64,000 bases of DNA from assembly GCA_022828595.1 (NCBI GenBank), contig JAKGHH010000006.1, positions 16,798,499 to 16,862,498 of the forward strand. The letters are read 5' to 3'. A program made the translations under genes and the position numbers. Positions within the stretch are counted from its first letter, which is position 1, and the number at the start of each line of letters is the position of its first letter. Below are positions 11,020 through 22,837 of this stretch, piece by piece. Under the pieces are notes generated by a model. That model was not told the DNA's origin, did no database searches, and was given only the letters and a program-made list of their open reading frames with translations. The DNA comes from Nelumbo lutea. Lineage: Eukaryota > Streptophyta > Magnoliopsida > Proteales > Nelumbonaceae.

Positions 11020-12644
11020 TGTTGGATGAGTTAGAATCTATAATATGGATGGAAGAACTAGGCTTAATGGCTGTCCGAATTTCAAAAATTTTCTAACCCA
11101 ACCCGGGAATCAATTTTCTGAAGATTTTGAAATTTGAAATTTCTAGATCGATCTTGCACTGAACCAAACTAGATTTGAAACCCAAATTAAAACTGATTGT
11201 ACCTGATATGGAGTCCACAAATTGCAGCTCCTGAAGTATTAGTTTATGCCCAAAGTCAGTCCCAAAAACCGGCCTCCAACTGAAGGCACAGCGAATGAGA
11301 AACTGATTTAGGAACATTGTTTTCTACAAAACTACTATCCAACAGCCTTGGATCGATTAGGATTTGTGACCCTGACTTTCCCAACGCTTTTCTTGCAAAA
11401 ACACAAAAGAAAAATCGATAAAAATCAGTTCTTGCAATGGCTAGGTCATGATAGGGTTTCTAGGAGAGAAGAGAGAAGAGAAAAGAGGATAGAGAAATAG
11501 AGTGAAAAGAACAAGTTCTATCTTCTCTCTTCCTCTTAATCCCCTTATATGGAGAACTCTCCTAATCTAATTAGGAGATAATTTGATTTAGATGTGAACT
11601 CTTTTAATAGATAAGCATTATTCTCTTAAGATGATAGGTGCTCCATACCTAGAACCATGCCTAGTTTTGACCCAAATCACAACTTAACTAATCTCATTAC
11701 TAATGGGCTTTTGGCCCATTTTCTTTAACGGATCATGTCCCTAAGTGTTGCATGGCCACTTTGGGTCTGATATTGTATGGCATAGGACCCCACAAAGGTC
11801 CCACATAGGTCCATGAGGGTTCAGCCCACCTCTGAAAGAGGTTAGGCTGAATTCACTGCTCAAGGCAGTGAACCCCTGAGCCAATCAACATGGACTCGGT
11901 TTGGGCCCAACATTTACATCTAAATGAACATTGGATTTAACCACCCTATGAAGGCCCAAGGATAATAAACGTGTGTAAGATAAATCTTATCAAGTAATCA
12001 ACCCTGTAATGGTCTCTTACACTTAACCTCTCGGCCCAAAATCATCAGAACACTACCCATAGGGAAGAACCTTTCCCCTGACTACAAGATAGTATTACAC
12101 TCTCTGCTTGAATGGATCACGGGATTAAAACCTTTTGCAAACATTTTCATAAAATAGTAGTATAATAATATATAAACCAATAGTTTAGGTTTCAATCAGA
12201 GAGAGTACAAAGCTTGATATTCACTTTGTCTAGCAAAGGGGTCAATTCTATCACTATGATCACCCACTCAAATAATTTCCCAAATTGCCCCAACATGCCC
12301 AGATATTTTGATCCATGATAGATCCCATTGGTTGGCACATCAGAGGTAGCCTGGTTCATTACTTAGTGCAATATCATAATCAAGTTTGTGTTATGTGTAA
12401 TTATCTAGTTTTGCCCATCTATCTCCAAGGTCCAGTGTCAGTCTTGTTAGGATAAACTCCCTAAGTCTATCCAATGGCTGAGAACATTCTGAATTAACAT
12501 GAATCTCATAAGTGTCCAGTTTAAAGGGTAATTTATAGAAAACATACAATCATTAACATGAAACAATAATGTACTTTATTCATTTAAAGATAAATATGTA
12601 TGTACATCAATTTGATTGGAACTAAGGGCATACACTATCTAACA
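11020..12644 (-). repeat. Copia element, 3' LTR
   Basis: The repeat starts TGTTGGATGAG and ends CTATCTAACA on the plus strand. It aligns with 19223-20929 over its whole length with many substitutions and small gaps. Shared landmarks include 'aaaaccggcctccaactgaa' near the start and 'aatgtactttatt' near the end. Confidence 0.88.
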
Positions 12645-12662
12645 ACCCCCACTTGCACTTAG
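12645..12662 (-). other. Polypurine tract of the Copia element
   Basis: On the minus strand the sequence just before the 3' LTR reads AAGTGCAAGTGGGGGT followed by TGTTAG, the usual layout of a Copia plus-strand priming site. Confidence 0.75.
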
Positions 12663-13430
12663 GTCCAATCGTATATTAGCCTCCATCCCATACTATTCAC
12701 GTGTCCTTCAAACACTTTCTGTGTTAGTGGCCTAGTTAATGAGTTTTTCACATTTTCTGTTGATGTTACTTTCTGAATCTGGATGTCTCATCTACCAACA
12801 ATCTCTTATAGAACCACTGTTGTCACATAAATAGTGGAATGGGTGATGTGTTGTATGATACAACTTCTAATTCTTAGACGAATTTCTGCATCCATATAGC
12901 TTGTTTGGCAGCCTTACTTGTAGCAATGTGCTTAGCCTTGGTCGTGGATTGGTTTTCTAACATACTACACAAGACCCCAACATAAAGATGCATCCATATT
13001 TGCACTTTCTATCATTTGGGTCAGACTAAAAGTTGGCATCTGTATACCCGACCATCTGCAATGAACTACCATCAAAGACAAGACAATAGCCTTTAATTCT
13101 TCGTAGGTATTTTAGTATGTTTTTCACAACAGTCGTGTTATTGTCCTAGTTGGGTTGATATCTGCTCATAACACTTATAGCCTAAGTAATGTCTGGCCGA
13201 GTGCACAACATAGCATATATGATGCTCCCTACAGCAGAGGCATAATGAACTTTTCTCATATCCTCTATCTCCTCAAGGGTCTTTGATGACATTCTTTGGA
13301 GAAGCTGACTCCATGTTTGAAAGAAATGAATCATTTCTTAGAATCCTACATGTTAAATCTTGTCAATGTAAATAAATAGGGACAATCTAATTAACCTCTT
13401 CGATCTATCTGTATAGAGTTGAAGCCCCAA
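12663..13430 (-). pseudogene. Copia polyprotein remnant, RNase H and end of reverse transcriptase
   Basis: Minus-strand translation gives MSSKTLEEIEDMRKV followed by YASAVGSIIYAMLCTRPDI, a hallmark of the reverse transcriptase/RNase H junction of plant Copia elements. This is interrupted by stops. Text nearer 12690-13080 corresponds to the RNase H domain in degraded form. Reading continues across the nested MITE into 14331 onward. Confidence 0.8.
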
Positions 13431-13438
13431 GATGTAAG

Positions 13439-14330
13439 TAAGGTTCAAAGTATCAGAAACACCAAGTGTATCAGAAAGGCAATTTTAAGAGACGTATCAG
13501 GATGCGCCTTGAATATGCATGTGTATCAGAGAAAATGTAATATACACATAGATACACTTGGAAACACTATAAATACTTTGATAAATCATAATTATACATC
13601 AACAACACTAAATAATAGACCTCAATGAGGTGTATACACATTAAATTAATATATTTTAATAGTTTTATGAAGAAATATATTATAGCCAATTATAATTTCA
13701 TTAAAATTCCTATGCTTAACTATAATTTATAAATTATAATTCTTAAGTTTTAAAGTTTTATGGGATGAGAAAAACCCAACTCTCCTATCCAACCATAAAC
13801 ATGCATTGGCACAACTATGTGAAGACATAATTAAAAATTATTTATTGTTTTTTGTTAATTTATATTTCCCTAGATATCTTCATGAAATTTCCATAAATCT
13901 ACTGATAGCACAAAAAGTTGTGATTTTGAATGTAAGAAATGTAAATCAACATAAATTTAAACATTCAAGAAAAAAAAAGATATCACAAGATATTATAAAA
14001 GATTGAAAAAAGGCTTATTTCGGGGTGAAAGAAGGCTTATTTCGGGGAAAAGAAGTTTGGAGTTCTAGAGTCATTTGGGGGTGAAAGAAGGCTTATTTCG
14101 GGGAAAAGAAGTTTGCTTTCCCCCTTTAATTTTTTTTTTTAGTTTTTGGTCATATCTTTTTTGTCGATATGCCCCGATACACCCCCGGTGCATCCCTGAT
14201 ACACCCCGATATGGGTCTGATACGGATGAGAAAAGATGAAACGTTCAATTTCCATGCGTATCCTATATCGGTTTCTCAAAGATACGATACACCCCATATC
14301 GGGTGTATCGTATCGAAATTTTAAACCTTG
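13439..14330. mobile_element. hAT-like MITE nested in the Copia reverse transcriptase
   Basis: The element is flanked by an exact 8-bp duplication, 'gatgtaag', at 13431-13438 and 14331-14338. Its ends are inverted: the left reads 'taaggttcaaagtatc' and the right, in reverse complement, reads 'caaggtttaaaatttcgata'. An 8-bp duplication and C/TAAGG-type ends fit the hAT superfamily. Omitting the element and one duplication copy makes the Copia reverse transcriptase frame continuous across the junction (KEASYIL GL). It holds no transposase. Inside are GATACACCC-type direct repeats near 14160-14320 and a repeated 'aaggcttatttcgggg' block near 14010-14105. Confidence 0.85.
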
Positions 14331-16150
14331 GATGTAAGAAGCCTCTTTAAGATCTTTCATAGAAAATTGCTACGAAAGCCATGCCTTCATTGTCATTAAT
14401 ATTCTTATATAATTCCTAATGAGCGGAATGTCTCCTACGTATAAAACTAAGAATGCAACCTTGTCTCCTACTGTCTTTTTGTAAACATGGGGTTCATTTA
14501 GATTTTGCTCAAAATTAAACCATTTGATTATTGAGTCAAATCGGATGTTCCAGCTTCTAAGGATAAAAAAATCGTTACGTATTAGCCCGTATCAGCCAAT
14601 ACGTATTGTATTGGGCCATTCTCGATACACACCTATAGGGGTTGTATTGGGTCAGGGCCTGGTTCAGAGGGTAGCTAGGACTTAAACCAGCCCCTCTGAA
14701 CCAAAATTGAAAAAAAAAAGTTGGACTTAAAAAAAAGGGTCGATACGCTAGTAGGGCGTATCGGCCAATATCGATACTTTGAACCTTGTATGGATCTGTT
14801 AAGCTTATATACCAGGTGTTCCTGACCCTTGACAACAAAACCTTCCGACTATTGCATATAGATATCTTCAATAAGATCTCCATTCAGGAACGCCGTCTTG
14901 ACATCCATTTGCCAGATTTCATAATCGTAGTGTGCAACTATAACTAACAATATCCTAATGGATTTAAGCATGGCCATGGGCAAGAAGGTTTTCTCATAAT
15001 CAATTCCTTCTAAGTATAACCTTTCACTACAAGTCGAGCTTTATAGGTCTCAACATTTCCATCAGGGCCTTTCTTTCTCTTGTAAATCCATTAGCAACAA
15101 ATTGCTTTCACCCTAGGGGTGGGTCTACGAGAGTCTAGACTCCATTGGTTTTCATTAAGTCCATTTTGATTTTCATGCCATCTACGCACTTTAGGGAGTC
15201 TATGTGTAACATAGCTTTCGTATAAGTCATAGGATCTTCCTCGTTATCCATGGCTTCTATCAAGTAACTTTTTTTATCATAGCCAAAACGTATAGAAGAT
15301 TTAAATACCCGAGTAGATTATCTAAGTTAGGTATTCATATCTGGAACTTGTGGACTATCTCCCACTACCCCTGAACCATCTTCATTAAGAATAACTTCCT
15401 AATGAAGATTGTTCAAATTGTAGTCATCTTCTAAGAAATGAGCATTCCAACTAACAAAGACCTTTTGTTCTCGTGGGTCATAGAAGAGATACTCAATAGT
15501 CTTTGGGGTAGTATACAAATAGGCAATGGCTAATTTTGGATTTCAATTATCTACACTTGTCTTTTTGACATGTGCTAAGCAACCCCATATTTTCAATTAT
15601 CTGACACTTGGTCTCTTACTAGTCCAAAGTTCATATGGTCTTAGGATGTGACTTGGTTGAAATCCGGTTCAACACGTAAATTGCAGTATCTAATGCATGT
15701 CCCCAAAAGCATATTTATAACTTTGAGTGGACGAGGAGTGATTGGATCATATCTAACAAAGTCTAATTTATTCTCTCTAATAAATCGTTTAATTATGGTG
15801 TAGTAGGAGGAGACAACTATAATATAATCCCGTTGTCCTTTAAGTAGTCATTGAAATTTTCAGAGAGATATTCATCTTCTTGATTTGATCAAAAGGTTTT
15901 AATTTGTTGCCCCAACTATTTCTCGACTTCATGTCTAAACTCCTTCAACTTTTCAAAGGATTCAGACTTATGTCTCATTAGGTACACGTAACCATACCAA
16001 GAATAACCATCAGTTAAAATTATAAAGTAGGAGTGTTGGTTGCGTGTCCTAACATTAATGAGACCACATACATTTGTATGTACAAGGTCAAGTGGTTTAT
16101 ACTTCTTTCAAAATTACCCATAAATGGCCTCTTTTCCATCTTGTCTTGAA
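14331..16150 (-). pseudogene. Copia polyprotein remnant, reverse transcriptase and integrase
   Basis: Minus-strand fragments include MKDLKEASYI at the right flank of the first MITE, typical of Copia reverse transcriptase. Further right are degraded reverse transcriptase and integrase text. Stops and frameshifts occur throughout and no long reading frame survives. The second MITE sits within it. Confidence 0.65.
14558..14788. mobile_element. Second MITE of the same family in the Copia element
   Basis: The right end reads 'gatactttgaaccttg', the complement of the 'caaggttcaaa' end of the 13439 element. The left end, 'taaggataaaaaaatcg', is a degraded match. Internal 'cgtatcggccaata' motifs recur in inverted positions. 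The 8-bp flanks do not match, so the exact limits are uncertain. Confidence 0.6.
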
Positions 16151-16158
16151 GGCAAGGT

Positions 16159-16443
16159 TCACAAGTCGATCGATAATGTCACAAACCTTTTAATGGGCAT
16201 ATGTTCCAAAGTTGTTCCAGTCACATTTGTTTCTAGAGAATGGTGGAGTACATAAAGACTACTCTCAAGTTCTCCACAAGCAAGGAGTTTGTTATTCAAT
16301 TTAATTATAATTTTATTATTGAATAAGACAGAATAACTGCCCATAAATAACTTAGAAACCGAAATCAAATTCCTTCTAAGTAATGGAACATAAAGACAAT
16401 ATTTTAAAGTAATAGTCCCTTCTCTATAAACTAAATCTACCAA
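16159..16443 (-). pseudogene. Copia GAG-pre-integrase domain remnant
   Basis: The translation includes LKYCLYVPLLRRNLISVSKL, very close to the conserved Copia segment between protease and integrase (LxxVLYVPxLRRNLISVSKL). It is followed by a GELESSLYVLHH-like stretch. The frame is open for about 94 codons, one of the best-preserved parts of this element. Confidence 0.85.
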
Positions 16444-16628
16444 ACCAATGGCAGCAACCTACAATATTTGTAGATATTCCCAAGTAAAGCACGACCTCTT
16501 CATCATTCAACCTTTTTCTTTCTTTGAACCCCAATAATGTATTACAAGCATGAGTAGAAGCCTTAGAGTCAATACATCAGGAGGCAAAAGTGACTAATAT
16601 ATTGGTCTTTATGACTTGAGTTTTGAAA

Positions 16629-17460
16629 TTACATTCTTTCTAATTTGTAAAGGTTTCCAGATATTGAGGATAGTTCATTTTCTGTGCCTGTTCTACTTGT
16701 AAAGTGACATTTATCTGATGACTTGTCTTTCTTCTGCTTCTTTTTCTTGTCACCCTTGCGTTTCTTCTTGTCAGATTTGCCTCCTTTAACAAGCATGGCT
16801 ATTGGCTTGTCCTTTCTATTAAGTTCTTTGGCTCTTTGCAACATATTATCGAGCTCTTATAAGATAGTTTTTAGCTTATTCATATTGTAACTGAGGACAA
16901 ACTAATTAAAAGACATGGGCAAAGAGTTTAAGATGACATCAATTTTAATGTCATCATTGAGTTGGGAGCCAAGAGCCTCCGGTTCATTTATAAAACATAT
17001 CATCTTCATGACATGATCATGAACCAGTTGGTTCTCGGTCATCTTGATTGTTATTAACAATTTAAAGACCTTTTGTCGTGTAAAACGACTCTACTCCTTA
17101 TACATGGTCTTTAAACTATCCAAAATATATTTATGGGCATTTATTTTATCGATTGTCTTTGGATAGAACTATCCAATGCTGTGATGATGTAACATCAGGC
17201 AAGAGAGTTATTCTCTTCCTATTCCTGATACTATCTTTTTCTTGCATCAAAGGCTCTTTCAAGGGGGCGTTTCAGTGTCGGGTTATTAGCAACTTTGTCC
17301 AATTTCTCAGAGGTGAGCACTAGGTTAAGTTGTGTGTCCAGTCCGCATAGTTGGGTCCCTTGAGTTTGTTGTCATCTAACAGTTTAACGAATGGTCTATG
17401 TGCCATTTCTGACAAATTGCATGAGTAATTAGTCCACGATCTTATTATCGTTTCATGTTA
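16629..17460 (-). pseudogene. Copia gag remnant with lysine-rich zinc-knuckle region
   Basis: Minus-strand traces near 17350-17460 resemble the start of Copia gag (a KLKGPNYADW-like segment followed by LTSEKLDKV). At 16629-16844 the frame is open and encodes AKELNRKDKPIAMLV and a long lysine-rich run, then a degraded CCHC region. This is the nucleic-acid-binding tail of gag, not an independent host protein. Confidence 0.65.
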
Positions 17461-19209
17461 CATACCGTAGAAAGGACTTTTATCTATGTTCCATATCTAT
17501 TTTCCATTTTTATTTGTTCATCTCTAAGTTTTTCCTCTATCTCAAGGACAGAGACATTATTTATGTTTCTAAAAATGTGAAAAATCACATTAGTGCATGG
17601 GGTTAATTATTTCAGTTGCATAACTCCATCAATTTCTTTAAAGGATCATAAATCCACCTATATCTCTTGACCTTTTCCTTTGGCCTCCATTAAATAGGGT
17701 TCATTGTCATTTTAGGTTAAATATTTCTAATCAGTAAGTTTTAATCGATCATATCGAGAGCCCTAAGGTACTGTGAGAGAGTCTTCAACTTTAGGATAGG
17801 ACCCTCTCACTAGTCTATGATGCTCCTATCATTTGATGAATCAATCCAATTAACTGTCTCAGTGAAACGGATAGCCCAATTTTATGGTGCATCTCTACCC
17901 ACCAATTCAAACCCGTTTTCATGTTAATAACGAAAGGCCTCTGGAGATGTCATCTTATGATATTTTTTATCTCCTACTATTTATACTACTCATGAAGGAA
18001 TATTTGTATTAGTCCCTATGTCGACTTTAGGTCTTACTATAGTGCCTCTCACTAACTTTCATAAAGTCATATTCAAGTAGGCCCTAAATGGACTAGGGTT
18101 CCTACGGGGTTCCTCTTTGGAGAGAAAACAGGAGAAGGGCCGAGTAAAGGGAGATCATTTAATGATCCATGGACACCATGGCACATCCATGATGGACGTA
18201 GAGAGCCACATAAGTCTTTGCATGGGCCAAACACTTATGGCCCATGTAAAATCACATTCACATAGCACATCACACATAATTAATCAAAATCAAATTAAAT
18301 CTTGTAAAACCTAAATCCATTTTGATTAATACATGATCAACCTATTAATGGAACTAATTATCCAATAATATTTATCTTGGTATATGAGCCCAATCGGAAA
18401 ACACAGTTCGACCATATAGCAATCCATGTCAAAGTGGGTTCATCTTGCTTTAATCTAATTCTAATTGGATTTCACAAGAGTGGGCCAAATTGGTCCATGC
18501 AATGGCCCATCAAACCCTTGGTCTAGATCCAAATTGTATCACCTAAATAGTGATCCAAGGGGCTATTAACATTCCCCAATCAACCTTAGGTTCAGCCCAT
18601 GTAAATTGGTCCAAAACTAGGTTGAATCGACCTAGGGTTTGGTACCCAAAGCATGCATCAACTCCCAAATGTATTGATCTGAAAATTTTAATTCATGATT
18701 CACAACCATACAAGCAAATAATCAGAAATTTAACATATTAAACTACTAGTGTTGCCAACGTGATGGTCTGAATTCATTTCAGATGATAACAAGAAGTCAT
18801 CGAAATGCTCCACAATGATCTTCTCTCTTCATATTCCTTAGTAATCTCTGGTGAGTTCTCCGATGTAAATAAACAAAACAAATCCTAATTTCTAATGCTT
18901 ACATCAGAAAAACCTAATACATTCTTTATAGAAAATAAAAAGAATTAATTACAGACCAATGAATCAAAAATAAATCGCATGGTGCACATAAATCTTGTCA
19001 CTATCAAAGAATACATTCTCCACCACGCTTTTAGCCCAAGAATTCAAGAATTCACCATAGAACAATTATAAATAACATTGAAAAATATAAATATTAAATC
19101 TTCAGATCCTTAGATTTCATGCTAACTAGGTCAAATCGGTTAGACTAGTTCTTGCCGATTTGATTTTTCTTTCAAATCTGATTTGGTTCAGTCAAGAATT
19201 GAACTTAGT
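17461..19209 (-). other. Untranslated leader of the Copia element
   Basis: Between the primer site and gag lies about 1.7 kb without recognisable coding sequence. ORFs on the plus strand here (for example near 18117 and 18550) have no domain and are taken as chance. Confidence 0.55.
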
Positions 19210-19221
19210 GCTATGATACCA
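19210..19221 (-). other. Primer binding site, initiator tRNA-Met
   Basis: On the minus strand, one base after the 5' LTR end, the sequence reads TGGTATCATAGC. This differs by one base from the standard TGGTATCAGAGC complementary to the 3' end of plant initiator methionine tRNA, the usual primer of Copia elements. Confidence 0.88.
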
Positions 19222-19222
19222 C

Positions 19223-20929
19223 TGTTGGATGAGTTAGAATCAAGAATATGGATGGCCAAACCAGGTTTAATGGCTGCCCGAATTTCAAAAGTTTTCTAAC
19301 CCAGCACAAGAACCAGTTGAAATTTGAAATTTGTGGATTGATCTTGCACTAAATCGGATCAGATTTGAAGCCGAAATTAAAACTAATTGTACCTGATATA
19401 GAGTTCACAAATTGCAGCTTCTAGAGTGGTAGTTCATGCCCAAAATTAGTCCAAAAAACCGGCCTCCAACTGAAAATGGCACAGTAAATGAGAAGTCGAT
19501 TCAACAATAATGTTTTCTACAAAATTGCTATCCAACTACCTTGGATCAATTAGGATTTGTGGCCCAGATTTTCCTAACATTTTTCTTGTAAAAACACATT
19601 GGGAAAACTGATAAAAATTAGTTCTTGCAATGACTAGGTCGTGATAAGGTTTCTGGGAGAGAAGAGAGAAGAGAGAAGAGGAGAGAACAAGAGAGTGAAG
19701 AAAACAAGTTCTATCTACTCTCTTCCTCTTAACCACCATATATGAAGCACTCTCCTAATCTAATTAGGAGATTATCCAAATCTAATTTGGATTAGAACTC
19801 TTTTAATAGATAAGCATTATTCTCTTAAGAGGATAGGTGCTCTATACTCAGAACCATGCCAAGTTTTGACCCAATCCACAGCTTACTAATCTCATTATTA
19901 ATGGGTCTTTGGCCCATTTTCATTAATGGCTCACATCCCTAGGTGTTGCTTGACCATTTTAGGCCTGACATTGTATGGTATGGGACCCCACAAAGGTTTC
20001 ACACAAGCCCATGAGGGTTTGGCCCCACCTCTAAAAGAGGTTAGGCCGAATTCACAGCTCAGGGCAATGAACCCCTGAGCCAATCAATATAGGCTCAATT
20101 TGGGCCTAACATTTATACCTAAATGATCATTGGATTCATCCGGCCTATGAAAATCCAAGGATAATGGACTTATGTGAGATAAAGCCCATCAGGTAATCAT
20201 CCCTGTAATGATTTCTTACACTTAACCTCTCAGCCCATAATAATCAAAACACTACCCATAGGGAATGACCTCTCCCCTAACTACGAGATAGTGTTACACT
20301 CTTTGCTTGGATGGATCCCAAGGTTAAAACCTTTTGCAAACATTTTCATAAAATAATAGTATAATAATATATAAATATATTTTGCAAAAACAGATTTCAA
20401 ACATAGATGAAATTCACTACCGGCAATTTAGGTTTCTATCAGAGAAAGTGCAAAGCCTAATATTTACTTTGTCTGACAAAAGGATCAATCCTATCACTAT
20501 GATCACCCACTCAAGCAATTTCCTAAATTGCCCTAATATGACCAGATATTTGGACCAATGATGGATCTCACTGGTTTGCCCATCTATCTCTGAGGTCCAA
20601 GGTAGGTTATAGCTGGAAATTGGTCCCGGTTCAGTGTTTCTTTGAAACACCCACTACTTGTGCTTGGGTCTAACCCTAGTAGTTCGGACAAGTTGCTCAA
20701 ACTATTTGGCAGCACACTAGTGTCATTCTTGTCAAGATAAACTCCTAAAGTCTATCCAATGGCTAAGAACAATTTAAAATAACACAGGTCTCATAAGTGT
20801 CTAGTTTAAGAGGTAATTTACAGAAAATATACCATCATTAACATGAAATAATAATGTACTTTATTAATTTATAGATAAATGTTTATGTACATCAATCTGA
20901 TTGGAGCCAAAGGCATATACAGCCTAACA
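19223..20929 (-). repeat. Copia element, 5' LTR
   Basis: The repeat runs from TGTTGGATGAG to AGCCTAACA on the plus strand and is the partner of 11020-12644. It is about 80 bp longer, with several small insertions and deletions. A third, partial copy is at about 47985-48870. Confidence 0.88.
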
Positions 20930-20942
20930 CTGAAACCAAGAA

Positions 20943-21110
20943 TCATCATCATCATCATCATCTAAGCCTTGGTCCAACTATATGGGATTGGCTACAGAAG
21001 TCCTATTTTGCCAAGTTTAGATATGCTCCTCATAGAGCTCTCCTCACACCAACCTTACAACATGTACCAATAAAAGTGTAAAAGGGTGCCATGCTAGAAG
21101 CTATTTATTT
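20943..21110 (-). pseudogene. RTE-type LINE, 3'-terminal fragment
   Basis: The plus strand starts with a (CAT)n run at 20947-20964 followed by 'ctaagccttggtccaac'. On the minus strand this reads as the classic RTE LINE ending: GTAGCCAATCCCATATAGTT, then GGACCAAGGCTTAG, then a GAT repeat tail. Only the 3' untranslated part and perhaps the last codons remain. Confidence 0.7.
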
Positions 21111-21281
21111 AAAAAAATTAAAAAATAATAATAATTTTATATGAATTTTGATGCATACAATTGCTTGTATATACAATAATTAAACAAATTAGTATAATAA
21201 AATTGAAAACAATTGTTTATTTTATTACTATATTGTATATTGTATATTATTATATAATTATAATTTATATGATATATTATA
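21111..21281. other. AT-rich spacer
   Basis: Very AT-rich sequence without coding content. It supplies the 9-bp target site of the MULE that follows. Confidence 0.6.
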
Positions 21282-21290
21282 TATATATAA

Positions 21291-21425
21291 GGGTAAAATA
21301 CAAAAACCTCCCCTCAAGTTTATGACAATAATAAAAACCTCCCCTTCAGTTTACCTTTAGCAAAATCCTCCCTTCTACTTTCAAAACAGCGACAAAAACC
21401 TCCCTTCCGTTAATGAACTTGACGG
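21291..21425. repeat. MULE left terminal inverted repeat
   Basis: Starts GGGTAAAATAC. It pairs with the reverse complement of about 23770-23904 over roughly 130 bp with scattered mismatches. It is itself built from a ~30-bp motif: 'aaaacctccc'-like blocks start at 21302, 21333, 21362 and 21394. Confidence 0.88.
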
Positions 21426-22079
21426 AAACCGTTAAATCGATGCTAATTTTTTTTTTTAAATACCCATTGTAATCCTGTACAAGTTATTGTGTACATCTGT
21501 TTACTAAAATACCCTTTGCATTTTCTTATTATCCTGAAGAATGGGTGAGGAACGAACAAAGGAAGAGGGCAACTGGAGAAGGAACCAGGAAGAAGAATAG
21601 TGAACCTAGAAGGATTTCTCAGTCAGCAGCAAAACCAGGGAACTACAAAGCCAAAATTTTTTGTCGGACTTAGGTCAGAGTCGCGTAACTTCTTATAGCG
21701 TTGCATGGGAAAAAATGTAAAACCATTTCATCTCTGTTCTTGGTTCGATCACACAATCCTAGGACCCCCTAGCAGCAGAAAATTGAGGATATTGGTAGAT
21801 TTTTACGTAGACGTCTCAATGAGGGCGGGTTTGAGAAAGGCAAAGGAAACTAGAGGCAGAGGTAGGGGAGGGAGAGGTCGGGTGTCGAGATAGCTTCACA
21901 CTTGGACAGAGGCGGTTTCTCCTGAGTTTGGTGTGCCCAGATGCGAGGGCTTTGTGTTTGGGAGCTAAATTGCTCAGGGAAATAGAATTGTTATCATTGT
22001 TGCTCAGTTTTTTCAACGTCTTTGTTTTTGGGTTGTTCTAATAAGCTCATCTCATGTTTATTTGTTGATTTCAGTCCTT

Positions 22080-22190
22080 ATTTTGAGTTGCGTTATGTAG
22101 CTTCTGTTCCAGGTCCCTCCCTCTGGGACTCTATTGTAATCATTCTCTTTCTCTCTTTAATAAATTGTTTTTATTTATTAAAAAAATAGT
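22080..22190 (+). other. Possible LINE 3' end with A-rich tail inside the MULE
   Basis: The text 'tctctttaataaattgtttt' followed by 'tatttattaaaaaaat' resembles the 3' end of plant L1-type LINEs. No coding part is visible, so the assignment is tentative. Confidence 0.35.
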
Positions 22191-22437
22191 CCAGCTGTTC
22201 AATTAACTCCATGTTTGGATCCTAAGAATTCATATCAGCAATGAGGTCTTCAATCCAAATGTAATTGAAAGTTAAGAATTAAAGATCCATTTGGTTCGTA
22301 AAAATGGGGTTTAGAATCGGAATGGGCCATCCCCATTTCCTCCCTTGGGAATGAAAATCCATTCTAGCTGATTCCGAATACTAAGCAAAGATTGTGCTCT
22401 GTTGGCCATAGAATTAATTTTTATTGATCAAAATGCC

Positions 22438-22555
22438 CGATTTCATAATTCCCACTATCTTTCATCTTAGAAAGAAAATCCCATATCAGAGGGAATTGCT
22501 TGCTGCAGCCAAGGATATCTACTAGAATATGATAGCTTTCCGTGCTTTAGCAGAT
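22438..22555 (-). pseudogene. Second copy of part of the PPR fragment
   Basis: About 100 bp here, from 'tttcataattcccacta' to 'gatagctttcc', repeats 23018-23120 in the same orientation with a few substitutions. It encodes the same YHILVDILGCSKQ to SEMKDSG part in degraded form. Nearby 'tgctttagcagattgttag' occurs twice in variant form (22542 and 22595). Confidence 0.8.
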
Positions 22556-22837
22556 TGTTAGCTAATTCAGTTGGATTCCCAGATTGGCTTATGCTTTAGC
22601 AGGTTGTTATTACTTCTGCTGAAATCGTTTCATGCACTTGATCAATAGCCATAATTAAATAGATATCTTTCCCACAATAGCCATAATTAAAAGAGAGATT
22701 ATTAATGTTAATGAGGAGCCCTACTGTTACAAAAGTCCAACAACAAGGAAAATAGCAGCTCAATACCACATGTACAATAAAAAAGTCTGACCAAATGAAA
22801 GAGGAAAAACAATAAGAAAAACTTCTGTAGTCTGACC

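Larger units (their letters stand above)
11020..20929 (-). mobile_element. Copia LTR retrotransposon, decayed, minus strand
   Basis: Two related long repeats flank an internal region. Both begin TGTTGGATGAG and end CTAACA on the plus strand. The internal region has a primer site next to the right repeat and a purine-rich tract next to the left one, so the element reads right to left. Protein traces in order are gag with a lysine-rich zinc-knuckle region, GAG-pre-integrase, integrase/reverse transcriptase and RNase H, the Copia order. Stops and frameshifts are frequent. The 5-bp flanks ('cttag' left, 'ctgaa' right) do not match, so the target duplication has decayed or the element has been rearranged. 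Two hAT-like MITEs are nested in it. Confidence 0.9.

Noticed and set aside
16629..16844. Lysine-rich ORF as an independent nuclear protein
   Set aside because: It is in the position and frame context of the Copia gag tail and is better explained as a remnant of it.
11015..20934. 5-bp target duplication for the Copia element
   Set aside because: The flanks 'cttag' and 'ctgaa' do not match, so no duplication is claimed.
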